Shown: positions 7,226-15,035, numbered from the stretch's first letter. The stretch: DNA of 17,295 nt from Actinomycetota bacterium (GCA_028715585.1 JAQURN010000004.1:6443-23737); one strand, 5' to 3'. The notes: generated by a model not told the origin, from the letters alone. Numbers and translations: made by a program.

Positions 7226-8449
7226 CTAAAGACCCATCTCCTCAAACATCATCTCGCTCGGCTCGTCTTCCTTCGCGAGAAAATCCATCAGCCTTTCCCA
7301 CTGTGGAACCATTTCGAGATAGAGGGAATATGGATTGACGCTGGGAGGGGCATCGTATCTAGCAAGAAAGATGTTGTTCATGCTTTCCTTGAAACCAAGC
7401 CCATCGTCTTCCTTTATGGCATTAAGTCCCATTAGGACGGAGGTCTTGTATATCAAATCCTCCAGGTTGTCCCTCATGCAGCAACCAGGATATGGATCGA
7501 GCTCCTCAACGGAGACCTGCCTCAGCCCGCGCGTTTCATCCTGCTTCTTTAGTTTTTCCCTCGCGTAGATAAACCTGTATATGTCCTCCCGGAAACGCCG
7601 CCATTGGGGAACATAGCTTTTTGGGGGAAGATGACGTATTGCGAGCTCCGAATCGAGAAGGAAATCGATATCGAAAAATTTGCAGTCAACGAGATAATCT
7701 ATGTCTTCTCCCCTCCGTACATTCGGATCGAAGAGCACACGCTTGAAAACTACCCTCCCAATAGCCATATTGCCACCAAAAACAAATGGGGTAAGTTTGA
7801 GCCTTGGTTCCTTTCCGATTATCTCGAATGCTTCGTTCATTGCCCGCACCATGGGCCACTCCGCCATCCACCAATCTTTTTGCGGCTCGAGTTTCCACCC
7901 CCCCTTTGGTTGGAGGTAATACCCTGCTATCGCGCCAATGGTTTTCCCTTCATAAGGCTTTCCGATATTTTCAAAAACTTTGTCGAGATAGCCGGCATCT
8001 TCATAGACCTCATCGTCATCCATAAAGACCGCGACCTCAGAGCGGGCAACCTCACAAGCAATGAGGCACATATTCCTTATATTCGAGTAGCCAGTAAGTG
8101 AAACCAAGTCAGCTAAGCTTCCCAAGCTCGCCTCGTTCACCTTTCTTTTGAGAAACCCCTCGAATTCATGCGATATACAAGCAATGGGGTAATCATCCTT
8201 GAACTTACTGGTAATCCCTCGCACTTTCTCCTCAACCGCGCCTGCTATCTGGGGAGCGGTCGCCACAGCTATAACAACCACGTTGAAATCCTTGTTTCCA
8301 AGCACCCTGATACTCTGCAAGGCCCGCTCGAGGGTGCCTTCGAAATCAAGGGGGGTTGGATGGTCGTACACGGCATCTTGGGGATTGAATGGCTCAGTAG
8401 ACTTCCTTCCCCAATAAGAGGGAATCACTATTGTGGCACGCAAGTCCAT
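7226..8449 (-). CDS. Family 2-like glycosyltransferase, function unknown
   Basis: A 407-residue soluble protein with a GT-A type nucleotide-sugar domain. It begins ATIVIPSYWGR, with a long insertion before the second beta-alpha unit, and carries a clear metal motif FMDDDEV at 142-148. FVFGGNMAIGR (222-232) and RRGEDIDYL (245-253) look like the acceptor and catalytic-base region. The C-terminal 130 residues are helical and not assigned. It is clearly different from the next glycosyltransferase and not a duplicate. The ATG at 8449 has GGAGG directly upstream, and the gene begins 12 bp after the aminotransferase stop, so the two are coupled. The donor and acceptor sugars cannot be read from the sequence. 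Confidence 0.85.
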   Translation of the reverse strand: MDLRATIVIPSYWGRKSTEPFNPQDAVYDHPTPLDFEGTLERALQSIRVLGNKDFNVVVIAVATAPQIAGAVEEKVRGITSKFKDDYPIACISHEFEGFLKRKVNEASLGSLADLVSLTGYSNIRNMCLIACEVARSEVAVFMDDDEVYEDAGYLDKVFENIGKPYEGKTIGAIAGYYLQPKGGWKLEPQKDWWMAEWPMVRAMNEAFEIIGKEPRLKLTPFVFGGNMAIGRVVFKRVLFDPNVRRGEDIDYLVDCKFFDIDFLLDSELAIRHLPPKSYVPQWRRFREDIYRFIYAREKLKKQDETRGLRQVSVEELDPYPGCCMRDNLEDLIYKTSVLMGLNAIKEDDGLGFKESMNNIFLARYDAPPSVNPYSLYLEMVPQWERLMDFLAKEDEPSEMMFEEMGL

Positions 8450-8461
8450 CTCCTCCTTCTA

Positions 8462-9568
8462 TCATTCCTTTATTATTTTCTCCAGAACGCTCACAACCTT
8501 TTTGTTTTGCTCGGGAGTCCCAACAGTCATCCTCACATATCCTGGATATCCAAGCGATGTGCCGTCTCTCACAATTACCCCTTTAGAAAGAAGCCTATCA
8601 GAAAGCTTACTGGTAAGGTGGTCAAACCTGAAAAGGACAAAGTTCGCCTGCGATGGGACAACTTTGAATCCCATCTTCTCAAGCTCGCCATGAAGGTAAT
8701 TCCTGCCTTCCCTGTTCACCTCCTTGCTCGCTCGCAAGTGCTCTTCGTCGTCCAGTGCCGCGGCGGCCGCCGCCTGGGCAACAAGGTTGACGTTGAAGGG
8801 AGGCCTGACCCGCTCCAGAAGAGATATTATCTCGCTATCCGCGATTGCGTAGCCAATCCTCAAGCCCGCGAGGCCATAAATCTTTGAAAATGTTCTCAAT
8901 ATCAGCAGGTTGGGATGGTCTTCAAGATAAGATATACTTTGGGGAAATTCCCCGTCTTCGGCGTATTCTCCATATGCCTCATCCCAGACGATGAGTGTAT
9001 CCTCGGGCACGTTCCCGAGGGCATATTCGAGTTCTTCCCTGGTAGCTATTGTACCGGTCGGGTTGTGTGGGCTGTCCACGAAAATTGCCTTTGCGCCTTT
9101 CTTCGCGGCATTTACAATCCCTTCGATGTCATGCCTGTATTTCTCGAGCGGGACATAGATTATTTTTGCTCCCACTGACATCCCCGAGAGGTAAAAAGAA
9201 GAAAAGGTAGGGTCACCCATCACTGCATTGTCTTCTTTATTGAAAAAAGCAAGGAAGATTAAATCGATTATCTCATCAGCGCCGTTTCCAAAGAATAGAG
9301 AATCAGGCGAAACTCCTATTCGGCGGGAAAGTTTCTCCCGAAGTTTCCCACAGTATCCATCCGGATAAATGTTAGCGTTGGAGAGCTCTTTCCTTGCCGC
9401 TTCTACCGCCAATGGGGATGGCCCAAGCGGATTTTCGTTCGAGGCGAGCTTTATGACCTCTTCGAGTTTGTATCTCCTCTTTACCTCCTCGGAACCAAGA
9501 CCAGGACTATAGATTGGGAGATTGATTATTTCAGCCCTTGCTATTCCTTCAAACTTCCTTTCGCTCAT
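8462..9568 (-). CDS. hisC: Histidinol-phosphate aminotransferase family (HisC-like), PLP-dependent
   Basis: A 368-residue fold-type I aminotransferase. It has LASNENPLGPSP (41-52), NPTG (169-172), DEAY (196-199) and the PLP-binding lysine in RTFSKIYGLAGLRIGY (Lys229). The C-terminal arginine region is VRMTVGT. Length and wording match HisC, which converts imidazole-acetol phosphate and glutamate to histidinol phosphate. The same fold also covers aromatic and other amino-acid aminotransferases. No other his gene is in the window and it lies among glycosyltransferases, so the physiological substrate is uncertain. The ATG at 9568 has only a purine-rich upstream stretch (GGGGAAGAG). Confidence 0.85.
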   Translation of the reverse strand: MSERKFEGIARAEIINLPIYSPGLGSEEVKRRYKLEEVIKLASNENPLGPSPLAVEAARKELSNANIYPDGYCGKLREKLSRRIGVSPDSLFFGNGADEIIDLIFLAFFNKEDNAVMGDPTFSSFYLSGMSVGAKIIYVPLEKYRHDIEGIVNAAKKGAKAIFVDSPHNPTGTIATREELEYALGNVPEDTLIVWDEAYGEYAEDGEFPQSISYLEDHPNLLILRTFSKIYGLAGLRIGYAIADSEIISLLERVRPPFNVNLVAQAAAAAALDDEEHLRASKEVNREGRNYLHGELEKMGFKVVPSQANFVLFRFDHLTSKLSDRLLSKGVIVRDGTSLGYPGYVRMTVGTPEQNKKVVSVLEKIIKE

Positions 9569-9642
9569 CTTCTCTTCCCCTTTTCAATCACGGAGGAGGC
9601 TAACAAGGATTCATGCTGGCTTTGAAGGGGTTGCTCACCGGG

Positions 9643-9966
9643 TCATTCCCCGGCTTCCCCTTCGTAGGTGTCATCCTCACTGCTGAAGCCAAAATCTATC
9701 TCCAGCACCCGTCCTTGATTTTCTCCAGCGGCAAGGCGATGGGGGATACCAGCGGAAATCACGAATTCGTCTCCAGCCTTGGGATGATATATATTCTTTC
9801 CAACCTGTACTTCCATTCCTTCGCTCAAGATAACCCACATGTCGTCACGCAGGCGGTGATAATGAAAGCTCGTCTCCTCGCCGGGCAAAATGACAATCAT
9901 CTTGACGGTGCAAACCTGGTTCAGGATATATTCCCTTATCTGACCCCATTTCTTCTCAAGAAACAT
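9643..9966 (-). CDS. Stand-alone cupin resembling the mannose-6-phosphate isomerase (ManC/AlgA) C-terminus
   Basis: A 107-residue single-domain cupin. EKKWGQIREY near the start, VKMIVILPGEETSFHYHRLRDDMWVILSEG in the first cupin box (His35, His37, Asp42), then GDEFVISAGIPHRL in the second (His76) follow the pattern of type II phosphomannose isomerases. In those proteins this domain is fused behind a GDP-mannose pyrophosphorylase. Here it is alone, 74 bp before the aminotransferase and in the same direction as the glycosyltransferases, which suggests a role in sugar metabolism. Whether it is an active isomerase is unknown. The ATG at 9966 is the only reasonable start, although its ribosome site is weak; the frame stays open upstream to about 10013 with no other start. 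Confidence 0.75.
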   Translation of the reverse strand: MFLEKKWGQIREYILNQVCTVKMIVILPGEETSFHYHRLRDDMWVILSEGMEVQVGKNIYHPKAGDEFVISAGIPHRLAAGENQGRVLEIDFGFSSEDDTYEGEAGE

Positions 9967-10060
9967 ACGCCATCCATTATCGCTGGAGAATTCGGGCCCT
10001 AGAAAGTGCGCCTAGTATCTCTTTCTCCACCAGCAGTCTGTTCCCTCCGAAAAGGCATCC

Positions 10061-10090
10061 TTGAGACAATCATTCAAACTCGTGTATCAT
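10061..10090 (+). promoter_or_regulatory. Promoter of the tRNA-Gln/tRNA-Glu unit
   Basis: TTGAGA (10061-10066) and TATCAT (10085-10090), each five of six to the sigma-70/sigma-A consensus, are separated by 18 bp. They stand about 11 bp upstream of the first tRNA base, the expected distance for a stable RNA promoter. Confidence 0.7.
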
Positions 10091-10101
10091 TGAGCTTGCC
10101 A

Positions 10102-10175
10102 TGGGGGATCGTCTAGCGGTAGGACACTGGACTCTGGATCCAGGAGCGGGGGTTCGAATCCTCCTCCCCCAGCCA
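10102..10175 (+). tRNA. tRNA-Gln (anticodon CTG)
   Basis: A full cloverleaf can be drawn by eye. The acceptor TGGGGGA (10102-10108) pairs with TCCCCCA. The anticodon stem CTGGA/TCCAG encloses loop CTCTGGA with anticodon CTG. The T arm has the GGTTCGAATC core. Discriminator G and an encoded CCA end at 10175. Starting with U and pairing U1-A72 is typical of glutamine tRNA. It reads CAG codons only, so a TTG-anticodon isoacceptor should exist elsewhere. Confidence 0.96.
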
Positions 10176-10213
10176 CCGAGATTGAAATTGGAATTTTCGA
10201 GGAATTAAGTCGT

Positions 10214-10291
10214 GGCGCATTCGTCTAGTCAGGCCAAGGACGCCGCCCTCTCAAGGCGGTAACAGGGGTTCAAATCCCCTATGCGCCACCA
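10214..10291 (+). tRNA. tRNA-Glu (anticodon CTC)
   Basis: The acceptor GGCGCAT pairs with ATGCGCC. The anticodon stem CCGCC/GGCGG holds loop CTCTCAA with anticodon CTC. The T arm AGGGG/CCCCT carries TTCAAAT. Discriminator A and an encoded CCA end at 10291. The D and anticodon arms closely resemble known bacterial glutamate tRNAs. It lies 38 bp after tRNA-Gln and is probably processed from the same transcript. Confidence 0.96.
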
Positions 10292-10840
10292 AACTTTCCT
10301 TATTCGAACTATCAGCATTAAAGAGAAGGTCAAACATACTCTCCACCGCCTCTAATCTTGCGCCTGCTTGAACTCACTGACCTCATAGAATTATATTAAA
10401 ATTGGTCCGCTATAATACTGCGCTATAGTGAATTATCTTTGGAACTATGAAGGGAACACTCACATGATTATTGACGAGGCATTAAAGCTTGTATCTGAAG
10501 CAGAAAGGTCCATCCAGAAGATGGCTTCCTCCCAAATGAAGATAGGAGAGATACCCAAGATATGAAAGTGGCGACTTTATCAAGATTAAAGATAAGAGGG
10601 GAAGGCTATATAGCCAAAGCAAAGTCAATGTCTGTCCATCCTGGCTTCGTAAAGAGGGATTGCCAAAGACAACAGGCTATGGACCCACCAGTAGAAATAC
10701 CATCCCAAATCCTTCTGGATTTAAGAACGCTGTCGAGCGGAAGTGGCAGGCTCTGCCCAAACGCTAAAAACCACGATAAGTAATGTTTCTCGGCGAGTAA
10801 TAGAAGTAGCGGTTTTGGTTGTCGGAATTGTCACGGATTA
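10292..10840. other. Gene-poor 549-bp spacer after the tRNAs
   Basis: No secure gene. After the tRNAs there is no clear terminator hairpin with T-run. A promoter-like pair TTGGTC (10402-10407) and TATAGT (10424-10429), 16 bp apart, lies just downstream of a free TATAAT at 10411-10416. The only coding suspicion is the broken small frame at 10464-10767. A short GGCAG/CTGCC stem near 10745-10758 lacks a T-run on either strand. No copy of the tRNA 3' end (att-site scar) was found. Confidence 0.6.
10464..10767 (+). pseudogene. Candidate frameshifted small gene, unknown function
   Basis: An ATG at 10464 opens 33 codons (start MIIDEALKLVSEAERSIQKM, an amphipathic helix) and ends at TGA 10563-10565. 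The frame shifted by one base then stays open for 68 codons from TAT at 10561 to TAA at 10765-10767, with protein-like content (ESGDFIKIKDKRGRLYSQSK, later ERKWQALPKR). One inserted or lost base near 10561 would join them into about 100 residues. A promoter-like pair lies upstream. The third frame is also open across the same stretch (ATG at 10562 to 10783), which weakens the case. No family is recognised; it may be a decayed gene, a sequencing error or chance. Confidence 0.25.
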
Positions 10841-11788
10841 CTAATAATTCTGGCTAATCGCTCCGCTATCATCTGGCAGGTTCCCAACCAGTCTTAGATA
10901 TGAAAGAGTCCAGGTGGCATTCGCGGTTATCGCAAAAACCCCCGCAAGCACGGAAGAAAGAGCCCATGCGAAGATAAAGGCAAGAATGCTTAGTCCTACC
11001 ATTATTGGACTTTCTCCCCTGCTGCTTTTCCAGAACGTGGAAACAAGAGGAGAACCTATCACGGTAACAAATAAGGACATCGCCAGCATGCCCACGAGGC
11101 TTACCATGAGGGCATAAAGCCAGGTTACCGTTACGTCCCTCCAGCGCTTCTTAAAAATATCAATGCCAAGTTTCAAGGCTTCCCAGGGGTTGAGCGCCCT
11201 AGTGACAACATTCCGAATCGAAAGCTCTAAAACCATCGAGGCAACAGCCGAAAACAAAAAGAAAATCAGCCCTATGATTACCTCGCCAAAGAACCCGAGG
11301 GCAAACGCAACGCCTTCGAGCTTCCCAATGAGCTTGAACAGAAAATCCATTGGAAGGGAAAGAAGCGTTATGAGAAAAGCAAAGACGAAGGAAAGAACGA
11401 AGCAGCCGCCCAGGCTCTCCCATCCCTTCTTCGCGGCGTTTCTCACACTTGATTTGCCGTTCACCTCCACCTCCGCGACTCCCCAAACCGCCGAAGCCTG
11501 GGAGAAAACGCCAGCCGAAAAAACAAAAAGTCCCACTAACACGCCAAAGAAAACAAAAAGGGCAAAAAGTGCCCAGTGCGTTCTAGCGGCTTGGTAGATT
11601 CTTGCCCCAAACTCATGAAGGGGACTCAAGCCAGTTATGCCAGCGGGAATCGGGCTCTGAACCCAAAGGTGTAAGCCTTGAGAACCTCCCCCGGCAAACG
11701 CGATGATGAACGCGAATAGCCAGAGGGATTTCTGCTCTTTTACATATCTCAGAGCCTTCTTGAATATCTCCCAGCCTTCAGAAAGCAA
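10841..11788 (-). CDS. Polytopic membrane protein, unknown function
   Basis: A hydrophobic protein of 315 residues if it starts at TTG 11788. It has about six membrane segments (near 21-34, 72-95, 125-146, 163-188, 219-245 and 261-287). Two cytoplasm-like loops carry a repeated pattern of basic and tryptophan residues: NAAKKGWESLG near 117 and NPWEALKLGIDIFKKRWRDV near 200. A W/F-xxxF-KKxxRY pattern at the N-terminus is similar, as in uncharacterised transporter-like or GPDP-membrane-domain-like proteins. The frame is open upstream to a GTG at 11863, but that would overlap the FAH gene by 86 bp and has no good ribosome site. The TTG at 11788 has GGGAG nine bases upstream and overlaps by only 11 bp. 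It is the last gene of the leu/cim group; its function is not known. Confidence 0.75.
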   Translation of the reverse strand: MLSEGWEIFKKALRYVKEQKSLWLFAFIIAFAGGGSQGLHLWVQSPIPAGITGLSPLHEFGARIYQAARTHWALFALFVFFGVLVGLFVFSAGVFSQASAVWGVAEVEVNGKSSVRNAAKKGWESLGGCFVLSFVFAFLITLLSLPMDFLFKLIGKLEGVAFALGFFGEVIIGLIFFLFSAVASMVLELSIRNVVTRALNPWEALKLGIDIFKKRWRDVTVTWLYALMVSLVGMLAMSLFVTVIGSPLVSTFWKSSRGESPIMVGLSILAFIFAWALSSVLAGVFAITANATWTLSYLRLVGNLPDDSGAISQNY

Positions 11789-12557
11789 TGTTATAAGCTC
11801 CCGAAGGGACGATGTCAGCCTCCAGGGTCCCAATGCCTTCGATTTCAACTTCCAGGTGGTCACCTGGAGAAACCTGTCCCACTCCGGCAGGCGTTCCGGT
11901 AAGAATTACATCCCCGGGAAACAGGGTCATTACTGAGGAGATATATGACACAAGCTCATCAATAGGGGTTAGCATCTCTGAAGTTCTGGAAGATTGCTTC
12001 ACCTCTCCATTTAGCCGAAGCTCAATCGAGAGGTCGCCAGGGTCGAGCTCCGTTTCGACCCACGGACCAATCGGACAAAAGGTATCAAAGCTCTTCGACC
12101 TGGTCCACTGGATATCGGTACTCTGAAGGTCTCTAGCAGTCATATCCAGGGCGCAGGTATATCCAAGCACATACTCGCGCGCCTTCCCCCGCAAGACATC
12201 CTTTGCCTCCTTGCTTATGACCACGGCGAGCTCTGCCTCGTATTCGAGCCTATCCGTCTGTGGAGGGAAAAACACATTGCCCCTGCTGCCAATGAGGGTG
12301 CTGGGCGCTTTGAGGAACAAAACCGGTTCGGGGGGAGGTTCCATCTTTAATTCCTCGGCGTGGTCTTTGTAATTCAGACCAACACCCACTATCTTCGTTG
12401 GAATAACTGGAGGGAGAATATCCACATCCCCAAGAGGAATCTCTTCCTCTGTTCCAAAAAATTTGTCAAAAGGGTCCCACGAGACAACCCGAACAGAATC
12501 GTCAATGCAAACACCAAAAGCTGTGTGCTCTCCCTGCCTGAATCTAAGTAGGCGCAA
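11778..12557 (-). CDS. Fumarylacetoacetate hydrolase (FAH) family protein
   Basis: A 259-residue member of the FAH/HpcE fold, which cleaves, isomerises or decarboxylates 2-oxo- and acylpyruvate-type compounds with Mg. It has the N-terminal beta-domain, then GVGLNYKDHAEE (58-69), the metal ligands EYEAELAVVI (Glu107, Glu109) and CALDMTARDLQ (Asp138), RSKSFDTFCPIGPW with Lys155, and TGTPAGVG (220-227). Size and pattern match bacterial proteins annotated as 2-hydroxyhepta-2,4-diene-1,7-dioate isomerase or acylpyruvase. Many of these act as oxaloacetate tautomerase/decarboxylase or acylpyruvate hydrolase, so no precise substrate is claimed. It starts with TTG at 12557 behind AAAGGAG, 72 bp after cimA, and overlaps the membrane-protein gene. 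Presence in the branched-chain amino-acid group hints at clearing a 2-oxoacid by-product. Confidence 0.88.
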   Translation of the reverse strand: MRLLRFRQGEHTAFGVCIDDSVRVVSWDPFDKFFGTEEEIPLGDVDILPPVIPTKIVGVGLNYKDHAEELKMEPPPEPVLFLKAPSTLIGSRGNVFFPPQTDRLEYEAELAVVISKEAKDVLRGKAREYVLGYTCALDMTARDLQSTDIQWTRSKSFDTFCPIGPWVETELDPGDLSIELRLNGEVKQSSRTSEMLTPIDELVSYISSVMTLFPGDVILTGTPAGVGQVSPGDHLEVEIEGIGTLEADIVPSGAYNIAF

Positions 12558-12629
12558 ATTACTCCTTTAGTCTTCCTTCTCTCCCCTTTTCAGCATGAGA
12601 CCATATTCGATGCTATCCGCCAGAGCCTG

Positions 12630-14144
12630 TCAGCTTGCCCCGATTATGTTCTCGCTCACCCCAATAGTTCCCCAGGTTTTGACACCATCGCTGGTCTCTA
12701 TCAATACTCTTGTTACCGCGGATGTCCCACTCTTCGGGTCCAAAACTCTTACCTTATAGTCGGTAAGTCTGATTTCGCTGAGCTCGGGGTAACCCTTGCC
12801 GATGGCGAGGCGAAGAGCCCTGTCTAACGCGCTCACAGGACCGTTCCCCTCCTCCGTGGCGATTATTCTCTCGCCTCCAACGCGAATCTTTACGGTTGCC
12901 TCCGTTTCGACTTCTCCACTTTCCCTCTTGTCCATAATCACCCTGAAGGACTCTAGCTCGAAGAAGTGCTTGAACGTGCCGAGGGAATCCTTCACCAGTA
13001 TCTCGAAAGACGCATCCGCCGCTTCGAACTGGTATCCCGCGTGCTCCAGCCCTTTCACCTTTTTCAATATCTCTGAGAGCTTGTGGGGTCTATCGGAAAG
13101 GTCTATCCCTGATTCCTTAGCCTTCAAGATGAGGCTACTTTTGCCCGAAAGTTCGGAGACTAAAATCCTCTCGGTATTCCCCACCCACTCTGGTTTGATA
13201 TGCTCGTAGGTAGTTGATTCTTTCTTGACCCCACTCGCGTGGACACCACCCTTGTGCGCAAACGCGCTCATCCCCACATAAGGCTGGTGACTATCGGGCA
13301 GGACGTTTGCCACCTCGCTCACATAATGGGCAAGCTCGGTCAAACGTGAAAGCCGTTCGCGGCTCAAACAATCAACGTTCATCTTCAAAACCAGGGCAGG
13401 AATTACCGAGCAGAGATTCGCGTTCCCGCAGCGTTCACCGTAGCCATTTATCGTTCCCTGAACCATTCTCGAACCCTCCTGGACCGCGAGAAGTGAATTG
13501 GCTACGGCGCAATCCGAATCATTGTGCGCATGGATACCAAGGGGAGTAAGAATTTTACCTCTCACTTCCGCGACTATGGAGGCAATCTCATTGGGAAGAA
13601 TTCCTCCATTGGTATCGCACAAAACTATCCAATCCGCTCCAGCTCCAGAAGCGGCATCCAGCACCTCGAGAGCGTATTTCGGGTTGTTTTTGTAAGCATC
13701 GAAAAAATGCTCCGCGTCAAATACCACTTCCAAGCCCTTTTTCTTGAGGTACCTTATCGATTCCTCAACCATGTAGATGTTTTCATCCAGGGATGTCTTG
13801 AGGGCGGTCCTTACATGGAAATCCCAGGCTTTGCCAAAGATGCAAGCCGTCTTTACCCCAGAATCCACAAGAGCTCTCATCTCCTTGTCTTTCGAGGCAG
13901 AAATAAAAGCTTTCCTTGTGGAGCCAAACGCGACTAGCTTAGCGTTTTTCAACTTGATTCTGGAAGCCGCCTCGAAGAAGTCACGGTCCTTGGGATTAGA
14001 AGCAGGGTAGCCGCCTTCGATATAGTGAATTCCAAATCCATCGAGGGCATGGAGAATCTTGAGCTTATCATCTAAGGAAAAGGATATTCCCTCTCCTGCT
14101 GAGCCATCCCGAAGTGTGGTGTCGTAAATGAAAACTTTAGCCAA
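12630..14144 (-). CDS. cimA: (R)-citramalate synthase CimA
   Basis: Condenses pyruvate with acetyl-CoA to (R)-citramalate, the first step of the threonine-independent isoleucine route. The 504-residue protein has the TIM-barrel motifs YDTTLRDGSAGEGISFS (7-23), HAHND (205-209, metal ligands) and NGYGERCGNANL (233-244). After the linker (HQPYVGMSAFAHKGGVHASGV) comes a C-terminal LeuA-type regulatory domain (about 365-500), expected to sense isoleucine. The wording DGSAGEGISFSLDDKL and the length fit the bacterial CimA group (LeuA-like, over 500 residues) better than 2-isopropylmalate or homocitrate synthase. It starts with TTG at 14144, 15 bp after ilvE, with AGGG close by. The neighbours leuB, leuC and leuD supply the next two steps. 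Confidence 0.93.
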   Translation of the reverse strand: MAKVFIYDTTLRDGSAGEGISFSLDDKLKILHALDGFGIHYIEGGYPASNPKDRDFFEAASRIKLKNAKLVAFGSTRKAFISASKDKEMRALVDSGVKTACIFGKAWDFHVRTALKTSLDENIYMVEESIRYLKKKGLEVVFDAEHFFDAYKNNPKYALEVLDAASGAGADWIVLCDTNGGILPNEIASIVAEVRGKILTPLGIHAHNDSDCAVANSLLAVQEGSRMVQGTINGYGERCGNANLCSVIPALVLKMNVDCLSRERLSRLTELAHYVSEVANVLPDSHQPYVGMSAFAHKGGVHASGVKKESTTYEHIKPEWVGNTERILVSELSGKSSLILKAKESGIDLSDRPHKLSEILKKVKGLEHAGYQFEAADASFEILVKDSLGTFKHFFELESFRVIMDKRESGEVETEATVKIRVGGERIIATEEGNGPVSALDRALRLAIGKGYPELSEIRLTDYKVRVLDPKSGTSAVTRVLIETSDGVKTWGTIGVSENIIGAS

Positions 14145-14159
14145 TGCCCTGTTTTCCCC

Positions 14160-15035
14160 TCAATCTATCGGTACGCCATTTACCCTCTTGAAATCGCCGA
14201 ATGCCTCCATGAGCTTCTTCGTAACAGGACCAGGGCGGCCATCTCCTACTTGTCTCGAGTCTATGTGGGTTACTGGGGCTATCTCCGCCGCCGTTCCACT
14301 CAGAAAACACTCATCAGACGTATAGCATTCAACTAGACTCAAATTCTCTTCCCTTATCTCTATTCCCAACTGCTCCGCGAGGCGGAAAACAACTAAGCGG
14401 GTGATGCCGTAAAGAGCTCCAGCATTGGTGGGAGGTGTGATGATGACCCCGTCTTTGACTGAAAAGAAATTATCCACGATGCACTCAGCGACATAACCGC
14501 TGTCATTGAGCACGAGACCCTCATCCACTCCCGCCTGGACGACTTCGAAGTGGGCGAGTATATGATTGAGATAATTCAAAGACTTTATCTGTGGGCTCAA
14601 GGAGTCAGGGTTGTTCCGCCTCGTGGAAGTAGTAACGAGGTGAAGCCCTTCGGTATAAACCCGCTCAGGATATATCTGAATGGTCGAGACAATGATAATC
14701 ACACTTGGATTTGAGCAATTGAGGGGGCTCAAGCCGAGGTCGCCTTTGCCTCTCGTTATAACAAGCCTCACATACCCCTCGGAGAGGTCATTCAGCCTGG
14801 CTGTTTCTCTTATCCGCTCCGAAAGCTCTTCCCTTTCAAGCGGAATCTCAAGCTTTAAGACCTTGGCGCCTGAATACAGGCGGTCTAGGTGCTCCTCCAA
14901 CATAAAAAGCCTTCTGTTGTATATCCTTATTCCCTCGAAGATGCCGTCTCCATATAAAAGTCCGTGGTCGAAAACGGAAATCTTCGCTTCTTCTTCCGGA
15001 AAAAACGAGCCATCGATGAAAACTTGTAAGCCCAT
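14160..15035 (-). CDS. ilvE: Branched-chain amino acid aminotransferase IlvE
   Basis: A PLP fold-type IV aminotransferase of 291 residues that transfers the amino group between glutamate and the 2-oxoacids of valine, leucine and isoleucine. It has FDHGLLYGDGIFEGIRIYN (22-40), the catalytic lysine in PQIKSLNYLNHILA (Lys151), and YVAECIVDNFF with Glu184 contacting the cofactor, then the GTAAEIAPV loop. Length and motifs match the bacterial IlvE group; a D-amino-acid aminotransferase is the main alternative, but the operon argues for IlvE. The ATG at 15035 has GGAGG at good spacing. It lies between leuB and cimA and would do the final transamination of the isoleucine and leucine pathways. Confidence 0.93.
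   Translation of the reverse strand: MGLQVFIDGSFFPEEEAKISVFDHGLLYGDGIFEGIRIYNRRLFMLEEHLDRLYSGAKVLKLEIPLEREELSERIRETARLNDLSEGYVRLVITRGKGDLGLSPLNCSNPSVIIIVSTIQIYPERVYTEGLHLVTTSTRRNNPDSLSPQIKSLNYLNHILAHFEVVQAGVDEGLVLNDSGYVAECIVDNFFSVKDGVIITPPTNAGALYGITRLVVFRLAEQLGIEIREENLSLVECYTSDECFLSGTAAEIAPVTHIDSRQVGDGRPGPVTKKLMEAFGDFKRVNGVPID

Noticed and set aside
8168..8887. 239-residue plus-strand reading frame
   Set aside because: It spans the junction of two good minus-strand genes (glycosyltransferase and aminotransferase) and has no ribosome site or recognisable content.
10745..10758. GGCAG/CTGCC hairpin as a terminator
   Set aside because: The stem is only 5 bp and no T-run follows on either strand.
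10276..10840. tRNA-Glu as an integration site for a mobile element
   Set aside because: No second copy of the tRNA 3' end and no integrase or phage gene was found in the window.
11789..11863. Upstream GTG start for the membrane protein
   Set aside because: It would create an 86-bp overlap with the FAH gene, has no good ribosome site, and adds residues that look like a shadow of the FAH frame.
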